Positions 10,540-18,995 of a DNA stretch of 64,000 nt are shown here, piece after piece. The stretch's first letter is position 1. Each line of letters opens with the position of its first letter. Source of the stretch: Lactiplantibacillus dongliensis (GTDB taxonomy: Bacteria; Bacillota; Bacilli; Lactobacillales; Lactobacillaceae); contig NZ_BJDK01000006.1 of assembly GCF_005405105.1 (NCBI RefSeq), positions 55,367 to 119,366 on the forward strand, written 5' to 3'. The position numbers and the translations under genes are program-made. The notes under the pieces were generated by a model, which worked only from the letters and a program-made list of their open reading frames with translations, made no database searches and was not told the origin of the DNA.

Positions 10540-11248
10540 ATGGCGCATGGTCCTCTTTCGGATGCTTAGCGAGCCATTCACTTTCAGCTTGCGTCAATCG
10601 CAAATAGTGAGGCACAAAAGCATGTAATTGTTTAACTGGGGTCATGTTTCGGCCTAATAAGCCTAGCACGGCCGCTTGTGGCAAATCTTGTTGCGGCAAC
10701 GCCCGCACAAAGTTCGCTTGCAAAGTTGCTTGTAACCCTGCTTGATATTGATCAACGGCCGTACCAACAAACACGATTGGCGCTTGATAAGCCTTTAACT
10801 GCTGAGCCCATTCGGCCGCACCAATATGCTGATCGGCAATGACTGGCACTGGCTGACCAGCATGCATACGATACAGTCCGGTAAATAAATTATCACGACG
10901 TGCATCAAATAATGGGGCGACTAATTGGTCTTCAATCGTCACATTAGCTGCTAACACGGCTAAGCTGGAAACACCAACTAGTTCCTTATTCAACGTATAC
11001 GCAAAAGTTTTCGCAGTCGTCACGCCAATCCGTAACCCAGTGTATGACCCTGGACCATCGGCGACCACGACCCGATCAATGTCGTCCGCTGTTAACCCCG
11101 CTTGAGCAATCGCTTGTTCAATCAACGGCAGTAACGTCACACTAGAATTACGGCCGACCGTCGTTGTCGTCGTGGCGAGAATTTTTGTATCAGCTAGCAC
11201 GGCAACACTGACTGGCCGATTAGATGTATCAATTGCCAACAACTTCAT
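10523..11248 (-). CDS. tsaB: tRNA threonylcarbamoyladenosine biosynthesis protein TsaB
   Basis: TsaB (YeaZ) is the scaffold partner that dimerises with TsaD in tRNA t6A37 synthesis. The 241-residue protein shows the ASKHA start MKLLAIDTSNRPVSVAV and the conserved VVADGPGSYTGLRIG segment that forms the TsaD interface. The ATG at 11248 has GAGGAG about 12 bases upstream. It is the first gene of the four-gene operon and is divergent from phnD; the 294-base gap between them holds both control regions. Confidence 0.95.
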   Translation of the reverse strand: MKLLAIDTSNRPVSVAVLADTKILATTTTTVGRNSSVTLLPLIEQAIAQAGLTADDIDRVVVADGPGSYTGLRIGVTTAKTFAYTLNKELVGVSSLAVLAANVTIEDQLVAPLFDARRDNLFTGLYRMHAGQPVPVIADQHIGAAEWAQQLKAYQAPIVFVGTAVDQYQAGLQATLQANFVRALPQQDLPQAAVLGLLGRNMTPVKQLHAFVPHYLRLTQAESEWLAKHPKEDHAPYVEKI

Positions 11249-11308
11249 AATTTTAAAAAACTCCTCATTTTGAATTACTCAACATATCTTATCATAATTT
11301 AGCGGCTT

Positions 11309-11341
11309 TTAAAGCGATTGGTTCGTTTCCAATCGCTTTAA
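11309..11341. repeat. Perfect 13-bp inverted repeat upstream of tsaB
   Basis: TTAAAGCGATTGG - TTCGTTT - CCAATCGCTTTAA. It has no T tract on either strand, so it is not an intrinsic terminator. It lies about 60 bases upstream of tsaB and 100 bases from the PHO-box array. It could be an operator or a leader hairpin. Confidence 0.7.
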
Positions 11342-11439
11342 TACCAAATCCTAACCGCTTTAAACAATTCTAAAAATCAGCCATCTGACAATCTACTTTT
11401 GAATAAATCTTTACACAGTCATCCCGTAAGTAAATTTTC

Positions 11440-11489
11440 TTTACACAACTTATACAAATTGTTTACGACTAATTTCACGCACATTTACA
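11440..11489 (+). promoter_or_regulatory. PHO-box array of the phosphonate operon (PhoP-type operator)
   Basis: Five hexamers resembling TTTACA start at 11440, 11451, 11462, 11473 and 11484, that is exactly every 11 bases: TTTACA, TATACA, TTTACG, TTTCAC, TTTACA. A sixth TTTACA stands outside the phase at 11410. Direct TT(A/C/T)ACA repeats of 11-bp period just upstream of the -10 region are the known PhoP site design in Firmicutes. A weak -10 (TATGCT, 11499-11504) follows and no good -35 is seen, as expected for an activated promoter. Confidence 0.85.
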
Positions 11490-11542
11490 TTCAACTGTTA
11501 TGCTACGCTAGTAAATAAATTACTTGGAGGTAATTGGAAATT

Positions 11543-12586
11543 ATGTCAAAAATCAGTAAGTCACTTGTAGGGATTTCATTAATCTCAGTTTTAGGTTTAG
11601 CAGGGTGTACAAGTCTGGGAACTAGCAGCAAGTCTGCTGGTAACAGTGCAGACAAGGGTAAGCCGATCACGGTCGTCTTCTACCCTAACGAATCCGCTAA
11701 AAGTTTCTCTGGCTCGCGGGATGCATTAAAGAAGTCAATCGAAAAGGTCACTGGTAAGACGGTTAAGCTTCAAACAACAACCGACTATAACGTGGCAATC
11801 CAAGCAATCGCTTCTGGTAAAGCCCAAGTTGCTTACATGGGGGCTAACGGTTATATCCAAGCTAACCATTTAAGTAAAGATGTTCAACCATTCGCAGCTC
11901 AATCAGATTCTGAAGGAACGTTGAAGAAAGCTTCATATAATTCATACTTCATGGTCCGCCAAAGCGATGCTAAGAAGTACGAATCAAATGGTAAGTACAG
12001 CATCAAGAACGTGAAGGGTAAGAAGATGTCTTACGTTTCTAACAGTTCAACTTCTGGTTTCTTAGTACCAACTGCTGAATTAACACGTGAATTCAACGTT
12101 AAAGATACGGATACGTTAACGCAAAACGGTAAGTTCTTTAGCAAAGTCCTCTATGGTGGTTCACATCAAGGTTCAGCTGTGAACTTATTAAAGGGTGACG
12201 TTGATGTTGCCGCCTTTGATGATACTGACTTAATGCCTTACTTGAAGGTAACTAGCGGTTCATGGAACAAGCTTGGCTCAACTTTCACGGTCAAGAATGA
12301 CGCTGAAGCACCATTTGGTAGCTTAAAGGGTAAGAAAGTGGTCAACATTGCCATGATGCCAGTTCAACAAGGCCCATGGGTCTACAACACTAAGGCACTT
12401 AGCAAGTCTGATCAAACTAAGATTGCCAACGAATTTACTTCAAAATCATTCGCAAACAACAAAGAAATCTTCTCTGAACCAAATGCGAAGACACCAAAAC
12501 TCTTCCCTAAGACTTCAGACAAGAGTCAATTAGTTAAAGTTAACGATAAATGGTATGCCCCAACTCACAAGTTAGTTGGGTACTAA
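11543..12586 (+). CDS. phnD: Phosphonate ABC transporter, substrate-binding lipoprotein
   Basis: The extracellular receptor of a phosphate/phosphite/phosphonate ABC importer (PhnD/PtxB family). A lipoprotein signal peptide ends in LGLAGC, with Cys22 as the lipid anchor, followed by a Ser/Gly-rich tether. The mature domain begins PITVVFYPNESAKSF and has YMGANGYIQANH and STSGFLVPTAEL, typical of the two-lobed periplasmic-binding fold. The ATG at 11543 is 12 bases after GGAGG; a TTG at 11534 is too near to it. The first gene of the phn operon, directly behind the PHO boxes. The ligand is probably 2-aminoethylphosphonate, judged from the downstream catabolic genes. Confidence 0.92.
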   Translation: MSKISKSLVGISLISVLGLAGCTSLGTSSKSAGNSADKGKPITVVFYPNESAKSFSGSRDALKKSIEKVTGKTVKLQTTTDYNVAIQAIASGKAQVAYMGANGYIQANHLSKDVQPFAAQSDSEGTLKKASYNSYFMVRQSDAKKYESNGKYSIKNVKGKKMSYVSNSSTSGFLVPTAELTREFNVKDTDTLTQNGKFFSKVLYGGSHQGSAVNLLKGDVDVAAFDDTDLMPYLKVTSGSWNKLGSTFTVKNDAEAPFGSLKGKKVVNIAMMPVQQGPWVYNTKALSKSDQTKIANEFTSKSFANNKEIFSEPNAKTPKLFPKTSDKSQLVKVNDKWYAPTHKLVGY

Positions 12587-12622
12587 ACTGCTCTTTAACC
12601 CTGCTTTATGAAAGGAACTGCT

Positions 12623-13396
12623 ATGCTCAAGGTAATCCAACTAGATAAGACTTACGGTCAAAATAAACATTCGCTTAAAGACGTTAACTTCACCGCTCAA
12701 CCTGGCGAAGTTACTGCCATCATCGGGCCATCTGGTGCCGGTAAAACAACGATTTTACGCAGTGTCAACCAATTGATCCGCGATAACGGCGGCAAGATTT
12801 TACTTGACGATCAAGATATTCGCCAAGCGAACAAGTCCGAATTACGTAAAATTCGGCATCATATTGGGATGATTTTTCAAAATTACAATTTAATCAGTCC
12901 GTTAACGGCTCTCGAAAACGTACTTCATGGCCGTTTAGGCGCTAAATCAACTTTTGCCGGTATTTTCGGAATGTATAGTACTGATGAAAAACAAGAAGCC
13001 TTAGCGTTATTAAACGAAGTTGGTCTAGGCGAATACGCCTACCAACGTTGCGACCAGTTAAGTGGTGGGCAACAACAACGAGTTGGGATTGCCAGAGCTT
13101 TGATGCAGCATCCTAAAATGATCCTTTGTGATGAGCCAATCGCCTCACTAGATCCGAAGTCGACTAAAATCGTCATGGATATTTTGCGACAACTGGCAAA
13201 AGAAAAACAGTTAATTATTCTGATTAACTTGCACCAAATCGACATTGCCCTAGAATACGCTGACCATATTGTCGGAATTAATAGTGGTGAAATTGTCTTT
13301 GAAGGTCCTAGTCAGGCAGTAGATGATCAAGTCTTACAAAAAATCTATCGCCAAGCGGATCAACCTAAACAGGCGGTAACAGCCAATGAAAACTAA
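12623..13396 (+). CDS. phnC: Phosphonate ABC transporter, ATP-binding protein
   Basis: The ATPase of the importer, 257 residues. Walker A is GPSGAGKT (35-42), the signature is LSGGQQQRVGIARAL, and Walker B is MILCDEPIASLDP; the switch His is in INLHQIDIAL. PhnC-type length and the typical NLIDP-like FQNYNLISPLTALENVL region are present. The start is ATG 12623 with AAAGGA ahead; an in-frame ATG at 12608 is rejected because that ribosome site would then lie inside the coding region. It lies between the binding protein and the permeases and overlaps phnE by 11 bases. Confidence 0.93.
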   Translation: MLKVIQLDKTYGQNKHSLKDVNFTAQPGEVTAIIGPSGAGKTTILRSVNQLIRDNGGKILLDDQDIRQANKSELRKIRHHIGMIFQNYNLISPLTALENVLHGRLGAKSTFAGIFGMYSTDEKQEALALLNEVGLGEYAYQRCDQLSGGQQQRVGIARALMQHPKMILCDEPIASLDPKSTKIVMDILRQLAKEKQLIILINLHQIDIALEYADHIVGINSGEIVFEGPSQAVDDQVLQKIYRQADQPKQAVTANEN

Positions 13397-14189
13397 CTTT
13401 CAATCGCCACAACAGTTTTTCCGGCAACGCCGTTTACGACTTGGTATCGTCTTAGCCATTTTACTGGTCATTTATGGGGTTTCCATGGTCTTGGTTAACT
13501 TCCAAACCTTGGCTTCACTGATGCAAGTTCCGGCCGGGTTGATTTGGTTATTTAAGAACTTCATCCCGACTGAACGTTCAATCTCGTATCTAGGACCGAT
13601 TCTTTACCAACTCTGGCGGACATTAATTGTCGCAGTTTCGTCAACGATTTGTGCCAGTCTATTAGGTCTAATCCTTGCTATTCTAGGTGCAAAAACGACC
13701 AGCCCCCTACCTGGGCTTCGGTTAGTCATTCGTTTTGGGGCTTCCCTCTTACGAAATATTCCGGTCGTTGCTTGGGCCATGATCCTGTTATTCTCTTTTA
13801 AACAAAGTGATTTTACTGGATTCTTAGCCTTGTTCTTCATGACTTTAGGGTATCTGACCCGGGCCTTCACTGAGACCATCGAAGATTTAGATGGCGAGAA
13901 ACTGCAAGCCTTACAAGCAGTTGGCGCTAACTACTTTCAATGCGTCTTCTGTGGCGTCTTACCAGAAGTGGCTAGTACCTTGACCAGCTGGGTGCTTTAT
14001 ATGATTGAAAATAACTTACGTGACGCCACCCTTGTCGGTATTTTGACCGGGACAGGTGTCGGGTTCTTATTCAACCATTATTTTAAGAGCTTCCGCTATG
14101 ATGCCGCTGGTTTAATCGTCTTGCTAATCGCGGTACTTGTCATTTGCCTTGAACTAACGTCAACTCAGATTCGGAGGGCCATCGCATGA
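13386..14189 (+). CDS. phnE: Phosphonate ABC transporter, permease PhnE (first)
   Basis: A 267-residue inner-membrane permease of the PhnE type with about six membrane segments. The ABC coupling loop is in ETIEDLDGEKLQALQAVGA, which contains the EAA-like motif before a conserved Gly. It starts 11 bases inside phnC and ends with a 4-base ATGA overlap into the second permease, so phnC-phnE-phnE are translationally coupled. Two different PhnE-like subunits suggest a heterodimeric channel, a common design in Firmicutes phosphonate systems. Confidence 0.9.
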   Translation: MKTNFQSPQQFFRQRRLRLGIVLAILLVIYGVSMVLVNFQTLASLMQVPAGLIWLFKNFIPTERSISYLGPILYQLWRTLIVAVSSTICASLLGLILAILGAKTTSPLPGLRLVIRFGASLLRNIPVVAWAMILLFSFKQSDFTGFLALFFMTLGYLTRAFTETIEDLDGEKLQALQAVGANYFQCVFCGVLPEVASTLTSWVLYMIENNLRDATLVGILTGTGVGFLFNHYFKSFRYDAAGLIVLLIAVLVICLELTSTQIRRAIA

Positions 14190-15037
14190 TTGAAAATAGC
14201 CAATCAGATTCTAAAGTTGTTCAGCCAACGCCCAATTCGAAACGGATCACGTTGCTGACCAAGCCCCGTCTTATTCTTCGCGGTGTCTTAATTGCTTTAG
14301 CCTTAGTGACCGTTTATTCACTGGTGACTTTGGATGCGGGTAATTTAAAGTTTAGTGACGCCTTTCAAAGTCTGGGCGCTAACTTACAAGCGATGTTTCT
14401 CCATCCTGGCGTTGGTCAAGATACCTGGTCCTTATTACTAAGAGCCCTCACAACTAGTGTGGCCTTAGCGATGCTGACAACTTTATTAGGTGCTTTCTTT
14501 GCCTTTTTCATTGCCGTCTTTTCGGCCCGTAATCTGGTGCCGAGTTGGTTAGCGACTTCAATTAAAGCGGTTATGGCCTTCATTCGGTCAATTCCAACGA
14601 TTTTATGGGTCCTAATCTACTCAGTCGTCATGGGATTAGGTGCCAATGCTGCCGTCGTCGGCTTAACGTTCCATAGTATCGCTTACCTGGTCAAAGCCTA
14701 CTCTGAAAGCATTGAAGAAACCTCTGCTGATACGATTGAAGCATTAAAAGCTAGCGGCGTTGGTTTCTGGCCCATTATTTTCCAAGCAATCTTACCATCG
14801 ATCATTCCAGCTCTACTAAGCTGGACGTTCATTCGCTTTGAAATTAACTTTGCCAATGCGGTCGCAGTTGGTGCCGCAGCCGGGGCTGACGATATTGGTT
14901 ACTACTTGTTCATGGCCAGTGGCTTTTACTTCAACTTCCATGAAGTCGGTCTGATTGTTTATCTCTTATTAGGCGTCGCCATTGTCTTAGAAGTTGTTTC
15001 AATGAAGTTGCGCGGTCATTATTTGCAAAAGAACTAA
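14186..15037 (+). CDS. phnE: Phosphonate ABC transporter, permease PhnE (second)
   Basis: The second permease subunit, 283 residues, with about six membrane segments and the EAA-type loop EESIEETSADTIEALKASG region before the last helices. The N-terminal 30 residues are polar and cytoplasmic. Start ATG 14186 overlaps the previous stop (ATGA) and has GGAGGG ahead. It is similar in plan to the first PhnE but clearly diverged from it, so the pair is an old paralogy and not a recent duplication. Confidence 0.9.
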   Translation: MIENSQSDSKVVQPTPNSKRITLLTKPRLILRGVLIALALVTVYSLVTLDAGNLKFSDAFQSLGANLQAMFLHPGVGQDTWSLLLRALTTSVALAMLTTLLGAFFAFFIAVFSARNLVPSWLATSIKAVMAFIRSIPTILWVLIYSVVMGLGANAAVVGLTFHSIAYLVKAYSESIEETSADTIEALKASGVGFWPIIFQAILPSIIPALLSWTFIRFEINFANAVAVGAAAGADDIGYYLFMASGFYFNFHEVGLIVYLLLGVAIVLEVVSMKLRGHYLQKN

Positions 15038-15064
15038 CATCACTTGATTTAAAGGAGTTTTCTA

Positions 15065-15862
15065 ATGACGATTCAAGCCGTTATTTTTGATTGGGCTGGT
15101 ACGACGATTGACTATGGTAGTCGGGCCCCCATTGTTGCTTTCCAAAAAGCCTTCGAGAATGTTGGCATCAAGATTTCAGAAGCCGAAATTCGCCAAGATA
15201 TGGGCTTAGATAAATACACGCATATTCATAAGATTATCAATTTACCGGCAGTCCAAAATGACTGGCAAGCTCGCTTCCAAGTCTTACCCACTAGTGACGA
15301 TTGTGATCGAATCTACCTAGACTTCAAAGATATCTTATTAGCTTCTTTGACAGACTTTGCTCAACTTAAGCCTGGGATGACTGCCACCATCGATTATATG
15401 AACGCTAATCAGATTGCTTATGGCACAACAACCGGTTATGATGCTGAAATGCTCGCGATTGTCTTACCAATTGCGGCTAACCAAGGCTACCGACCAACAG
15501 TCAACATTACTTCCGAACAAACTAATGGGATTGGTCGGCCAGCACCTGCCATGCTAGAACTGGCTTGTGACCAATTAGAGATCAAAGACTACACCACCGT
15601 CTTAAAAGTCGGCGATTCAATCAATGATATCTTAGAAGGTCAAAATGCCGATGCAATTACGGTTGGTCTGATTGATGGTAGCAATTTGATGGGCCTCTCT
15701 CAAACAGAATTTGAGGCCTTAACGACTGCTGAACAAACTGAATTGCGCATGAAGATTACCGCACAATACGAAGCGGTTGGCGCTGATCACATTTTACAAT
15801 CAATGGCCGATTTACCAGCCTTGATTGACATGATTAATCAACCCGTGACTGATCGTCACTAA
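15065..15862 (+). CDS. phnX: Phosphonoacetaldehyde hydrolase (phosphonatase)
   Basis: PhnX cleaves the C-P bond of phosphonoacetaldehyde to acetaldehyde and phosphate. The 265-residue HAD-superfamily enzyme has the nucleophile motif VIFDWAGTTIDYG (Asp9), the Schiff-base Lys in MGLDKYTH (Lys50, corresponding to Lys53 of the Bacillus cereus enzyme), TTGYDAEM, and the metal-site KVGDSINDILEG. All catalytic residues are present. The ATG follows AAAGGAG. It directly follows the transporter and precedes phnW, giving a complete aminoethylphosphonate route. Confidence 0.95.
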   Translation: MTIQAVIFDWAGTTIDYGSRAPIVAFQKAFENVGIKISEAEIRQDMGLDKYTHIHKIINLPAVQNDWQARFQVLPTSDDCDRIYLDFKDILLASLTDFAQLKPGMTATIDYMNANQIAYGTTTGYDAEMLAIVLPIAANQGYRPTVNITSEQTNGIGRPAPAMLELACDQLEIKDYTTVLKVGDSINDILEGQNADAITVGLIDGSNLMGLSQTEFEALTTAEQTELRMKITAQYEAVGADHILQSMADLPALIDMINQPVTDRH

Positions 15863-15887
15863 GCCGATCAAAGGAGTAACTTATAAT

Positions 15888-16988
15888 ATGAAACAACCTT
15901 ATTTATTATTAACCCCTGGGCCTTTAAGCACGACTCCCACAGTTAAAGCTGCGATGCAGATTGATTACTGTACTTGGGACAGTGATTATCGGACGGTTAC
16001 GGAAACCATTCGTCAACAGATTTTAGCAATGGCTGAAGCCAACCCTAACAACTACACAACGGTCTTATTACAAGGTAGTGGTAGTTACGGCGTTGAAGCT
16101 ACCATTGGCGCAGCTGTTCCTCGTGAAGGTGCTGTTTTGATGGTTGCTATCAACGGTGCTTACGGCCGTCGGATTAGTGAAATTGCTGACTACTATGCGA
16201 TTCCACACGTTGACGTTGAGTTTGCCGAAGACGAGGCAGTTGATCCACAACGGATTGAACAAGCATTAGCAGCACATCCAGAGGTCACCCACTTTGCGAC
16301 CGTGCATAGTGAAACGACCACCGGGATTCTCAATCCGATTGAACGCTTGGTTCCCCTACTCAAAGCTCGTGGCATTGTCTCCATTATCGATGCCATGTCT
16401 AGTTTAGGTGGTGTCCCCTTAGTTATGGATCAACTAGACTGTGACTATTTGGTCAGCAGCGCCAACAAATGCGTTCAAGGGGTCCCAGGCTTCGCCTTCA
16501 TCATTGCTAAGCAAAGTGAACTGGCTAAAACAGCTGGCAACGCGCGTTCATTGAGCTTAGATATCTATGCCCAATGGCAAGCAATGACGAAACAACCTGG
16601 TAAATGGCGGTTTACATCACCAACCCATGTGGTTCATGCCTTCGCTCAAGCTTTAAATGAGCTTGAAATCGAAGGTGGTGTGGTACAACGCTATCGTCGT
16701 TATGCGGCTAACCAACAAGCATTAAGCGATGGGATGCAAGCTTTAGGATTTGATTTAGTGATTGATCCGGCTGATCAAGGCCCGATTATCACATCCTTCA
16801 AATACCCAAGCACTGATTTCGACTTTGATGCTTTCTACCAATTCATCAAAGAACGAGGCTTTGTTATCTATCCTGGTAAAGTATCAACAATCCCAAGCTT
16901 CCGGATTGGAACCATTGGCGATGTTGATACAACTGATATTCAACGCTTATTAGCAATTATCAGTGATTATCAACGCTTAACCCATTAA
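15888..16988 (+). CDS. phnW: 2-aminoethylphosphonate-pyruvate transaminase
   Basis: PhnW moves the amino group of 2-aminoethylphosphonate to pyruvate, giving alanine and phosphonoacetaldehyde, the PhnX substrate. The 366-residue class V PLP enzyme begins LLLTPGPLSTTPTVK, has GSGSYGVEATIGA for phosphate binding, IIDAMSSLGGVP with the PLP-pairing Asp, and the PLP lysine in SSANKCVQG (Lys194). It is the last gene of the operon and is followed by a strong terminator. Pathway order in transcription is phnX then phnW, although PhnW acts first. Confidence 0.95.
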   Translation: MKQPYLLLTPGPLSTTPTVKAAMQIDYCTWDSDYRTVTETIRQQILAMAEANPNNYTTVLLQGSGSYGVEATIGAAVPREGAVLMVAINGAYGRRISEIADYYAIPHVDVEFAEDEAVDPQRIEQALAAHPEVTHFATVHSETTTGILNPIERLVPLLKARGIVSIIDAMSSLGGVPLVMDQLDCDYLVSSANKCVQGVPGFAFIIAKQSELAKTAGNARSLSLDIYAQWQAMTKQPGKWRFTSPTHVVHAFAQALNELEIEGGVVQRYRRYAANQQALSDGMQALGFDLVIDPADQGPIITSFKYPSTDFDFDAFYQFIKERGFVIYPGKVSTIPSFRIGTIGDVDTTDIQRLLAIISDYQRLTH

Positions 16989-17004
16989 CAACATCGTTTT
17001 ACAA

Positions 17005-17058
17005 TAACGCAAAAGGCACTCAGAAATTTAAACATTTCTGGGTGCCTTTTTGGCGTTA
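17005..17058. terminator. Terminator between the phn operon and galE (bidirectional)
   Basis: A long hairpin AAAAGGCACTCAGAAAT - loop - ATTTCTGGGTGCCTTTTT, extended by TAACGC and GCGTTA outside. A and T tracts flank the stem on both strands. Confidence 0.9.
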
Positions 17059-17102
17059 CTATTCGCATAAATCAATACAATTGACGACTGTTAGCTAATT
17101 AC

Positions 17103-18098
17103 CTACTGGCGATCATCATAGCCATTAGGATGCTTCTGCGTCCAGGCCCACGCCGTCTTGATAATATCATTAACATCATCATACTTAGGTTGCCAGCCCA
17201 GCACTTGACGCGCTTTATCACTAGCCGCAACTAAGGAATCTGGATCGCCAGGCCGCCGTGGTGCAATTACCGCTGGAATGGGTTGACCAGTTACTTCTCG
17301 TGCAGCGGCTAACATCTGCCGGTTTGAGAAACCAGTTGATGAGCCGAGATTGAAGGCATTACTGTCATTACCGGCAGCCAAATACTTCAATGCTAAGATA
17401 TGGGCGTCAGCTAAATCCAAGACGTGCACATAATCGCGCACATTCGTTCCATCTGGCGTTTGGTAATCATCACCAAAGAGCTTTAATTCATCCCGTTTAC
17501 CTTGTGCCACTTGTAAAATAATCGGGACTAAATGCGTTTCAGGGCCATGGTCTTCACCAATACTGCCATCTGGCTTAGCCCCAGCCACATTGAAGTAACG
17601 TAAGGCCACAAATTTGATACCATAAGCCACATCTGCCCAATGCATAATATGTTCCATCATTAGCTTGCTGGCACCATAAGGGTTAATTGGTACTTGTGGA
17701 TCGGTTTCCTTAATTGGAATCCGTTCTGGTGTCCCATAAGTTGCGGCTGTCGATGAGAACACAATCTGCTTAACATCATGTGCTTGCATCACTTCAAGTA
17801 AGGTGATCATTCCACCTGTATTATTATCAAAGTACTTTAGGGGTTTCGCCATTGACTCAGGAACAATCGAAAAGGCCGCAAAATGGACGACTGCACTGAT
17901 TGTTTCCTGATCAAAAACTTTATTCAAAAAAGTTGCATTCCGAACGTCCCCCTGGTAAAACTTAGCCGCTGGATTGATTGCTGCGCGATGCCCAGTCACG
18001 AGATTATCCACGACGATTACTGAGGCGCCGTTTTCAACCAATCGATCGACCATATGTGAGCCGATATAACCGGCCCCACCTAAAACAAGAATTGACAT
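17103..18098 (-). CDS. galE: UDP-glucose 4-epimerase
   Basis: GalE interconverts UDP-galactose and UDP-glucose for the Leloir pathway and for surface polysaccharide precursors. The 331-residue short-chain dehydrogenase-type protein has the NAD loop GGAGYIGSH (7-15), the catalytic Ser in [10 protein letters not shown] and Tyr/Lys in NPYGASK (Tyr141, Lys145), plus RYFNVAGA and the substrate region [15 protein letters not shown]. The ATG at 18098 follows AGGAGG. It stands alone, away from any gal operon, so it may serve polysaccharide or teichoic acid synthesis as much as galactose use. Confidence 0.95.
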   Translation of the reverse strand: MSILVLGGAGYIGSHMVDRLVENGASVIVVDNLVTGHRAAINPAAKFYQGDVRNATFLNKVFDQETISAVVHFAAFSIVPESMAKPLKYFDNNTGGMITLLEVMQAHDVKQIVFSSTAATYGTPERIPIKETDPQVPINPYGASKLMMEHIMHWADVAYGIKFVALRYFNVAGAKPDGSIGEDHGPETHLVPIILQVAQGKRDELKLFGDDYQTPDGTNVRDYVHVLDLADAHILALKYLAAGNDSNAFNLGSSTGFSNRQMLAAAREVTGQPIPAVIAPRRPGDPDSLVAASDKARQVLGWQPKYDDVNDIIKTAWAWTQKHPNGYDDRQ

Positions 18099-18158
18099 AG
18101 TGTACCTCCTATAAAGATTAGTCTTATCATAGCATATTCCAACCTAAAGATTCATAAA

Positions 18159-18187
18159 TAAAAAAGCTGAGAATTCATACTCTCAGC
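18159..18187 (-). terminator. Terminator after the acyl-ACP thioesterase gene
   Basis: Minus-strand hairpin GCTGAGA - 8 bases - TCTCAGC followed by TTTTTT, ten bases after the stop codon. It ends the yabA-rsmI-thioesterase side of the block. Confidence 0.8.
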
Positions 18188-18196
18188 AATTCTAGT

Positions 18197-18979
18197 TTAT
18201 TCAGCTGTATCAGCAATTACGTGCCATTTAATGGTCACTTCACAGCACTTTTCATCGCCTACGCGAATTCGATGGCTCGTCGTCACCGTGCCATCAGTGG
18301 CGGCTGGTAAAACATTCACTTCTGACGTCACAGTATGGCCATACTTTACTTCATTTTCGTAACGAACATCCACTTGCATCAGATTATGCTGTAACAAAAA
18401 ATCTGCTGGTAATGTATCTAACAACCAATCAAAGTAATGTGCATTATTAACATGCCGATTAGGATCAATATCAAAGAACCGTACTTGGTAAGGCTTACTC
18501 AAAGTCGTCGCAGTCGGTTCAAAATGAAGCGGTCGTGGTAACCGCGGAATGCGCTTAACCGCTTCTGAATGGTACGGTGCCACTAATTCGGGGTCAATTT
18601 TGACAATACGGCGTGTCGTTTGACTCATTGTCACCCAGATACTGGTAATATAAGCCAGTTCCTGCCCAGCTGCATCGCGAATCCAAAATTCACGATAAGC
18701 AAAATACGGATTATAAGCTGAGCCCCGCACTGCTAACGTGACAGTCTCGTCAAGTCGCGGCATTCGCGTAATCGTCATCGCATATTGTGTCACGACCCAA
18801 CCGACACCATGACTCTGCACGAATTCGGTCGTTAACCCCAGCGCATCACTTTGATCTTGCGAGGCTAGAATGGCAATATCAATCAGCGTGGCTAACGTCG
18901 CCCGACCAGTGCGATCACATTCATAATAAGTCAGCCGATGTTCTTCTGTGTAAATACTCGCTTGTTCCCCTAAAGTCAT
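18197..18979 (-). CDS. Acyl-ACP thioesterase (FAT family)
   Basis: A 260-residue double-hotdog protein of the FatA/FatB-like acyl-ACP thioesterase family found in lactic acid bacteria and plants. It hydrolyses acyl-ACP to free fatty acid. Seen are the N-terminal hotdog with EHRLTYYECDRTGRAT, the substrate-channel region VRGSAYNPYFAYREFWI and the catalytic region DIDPNRHVNNAHYFDWLLD with the conserved Asn and His. The ATG at 18979 follows TAGGAG. It lies 16 bases after rsmI in the same direction, so it probably shares the operon. Which chain length it prefers cannot be told. Confidence 0.9.
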   Translation of the reverse strand: MTLGEQASIYTEEHRLTYYECDRTGRATLATLIDIAILASQDQSDALGLTTEFVQSHGVGWVVTQYAMTITRMPRLDETVTLAVRGSAYNPYFAYREFWIRDAAGQELAYITSIWVTMSQTTRRIVKIDPELVAPYHSEAVKRIPRLPRPLHFEPTATTLSKPYQVRFFDIDPNRHVNNAHYFDWLLDTLPADFLLQHNLMQVDVRYENEVKYGHTVTSEVNVLPAATDGTVTTSHRIRVGDEKCCEVTIKWHVIADTAE

Positions 18980-18995
18980 CTCATTCTCCTAAGCC

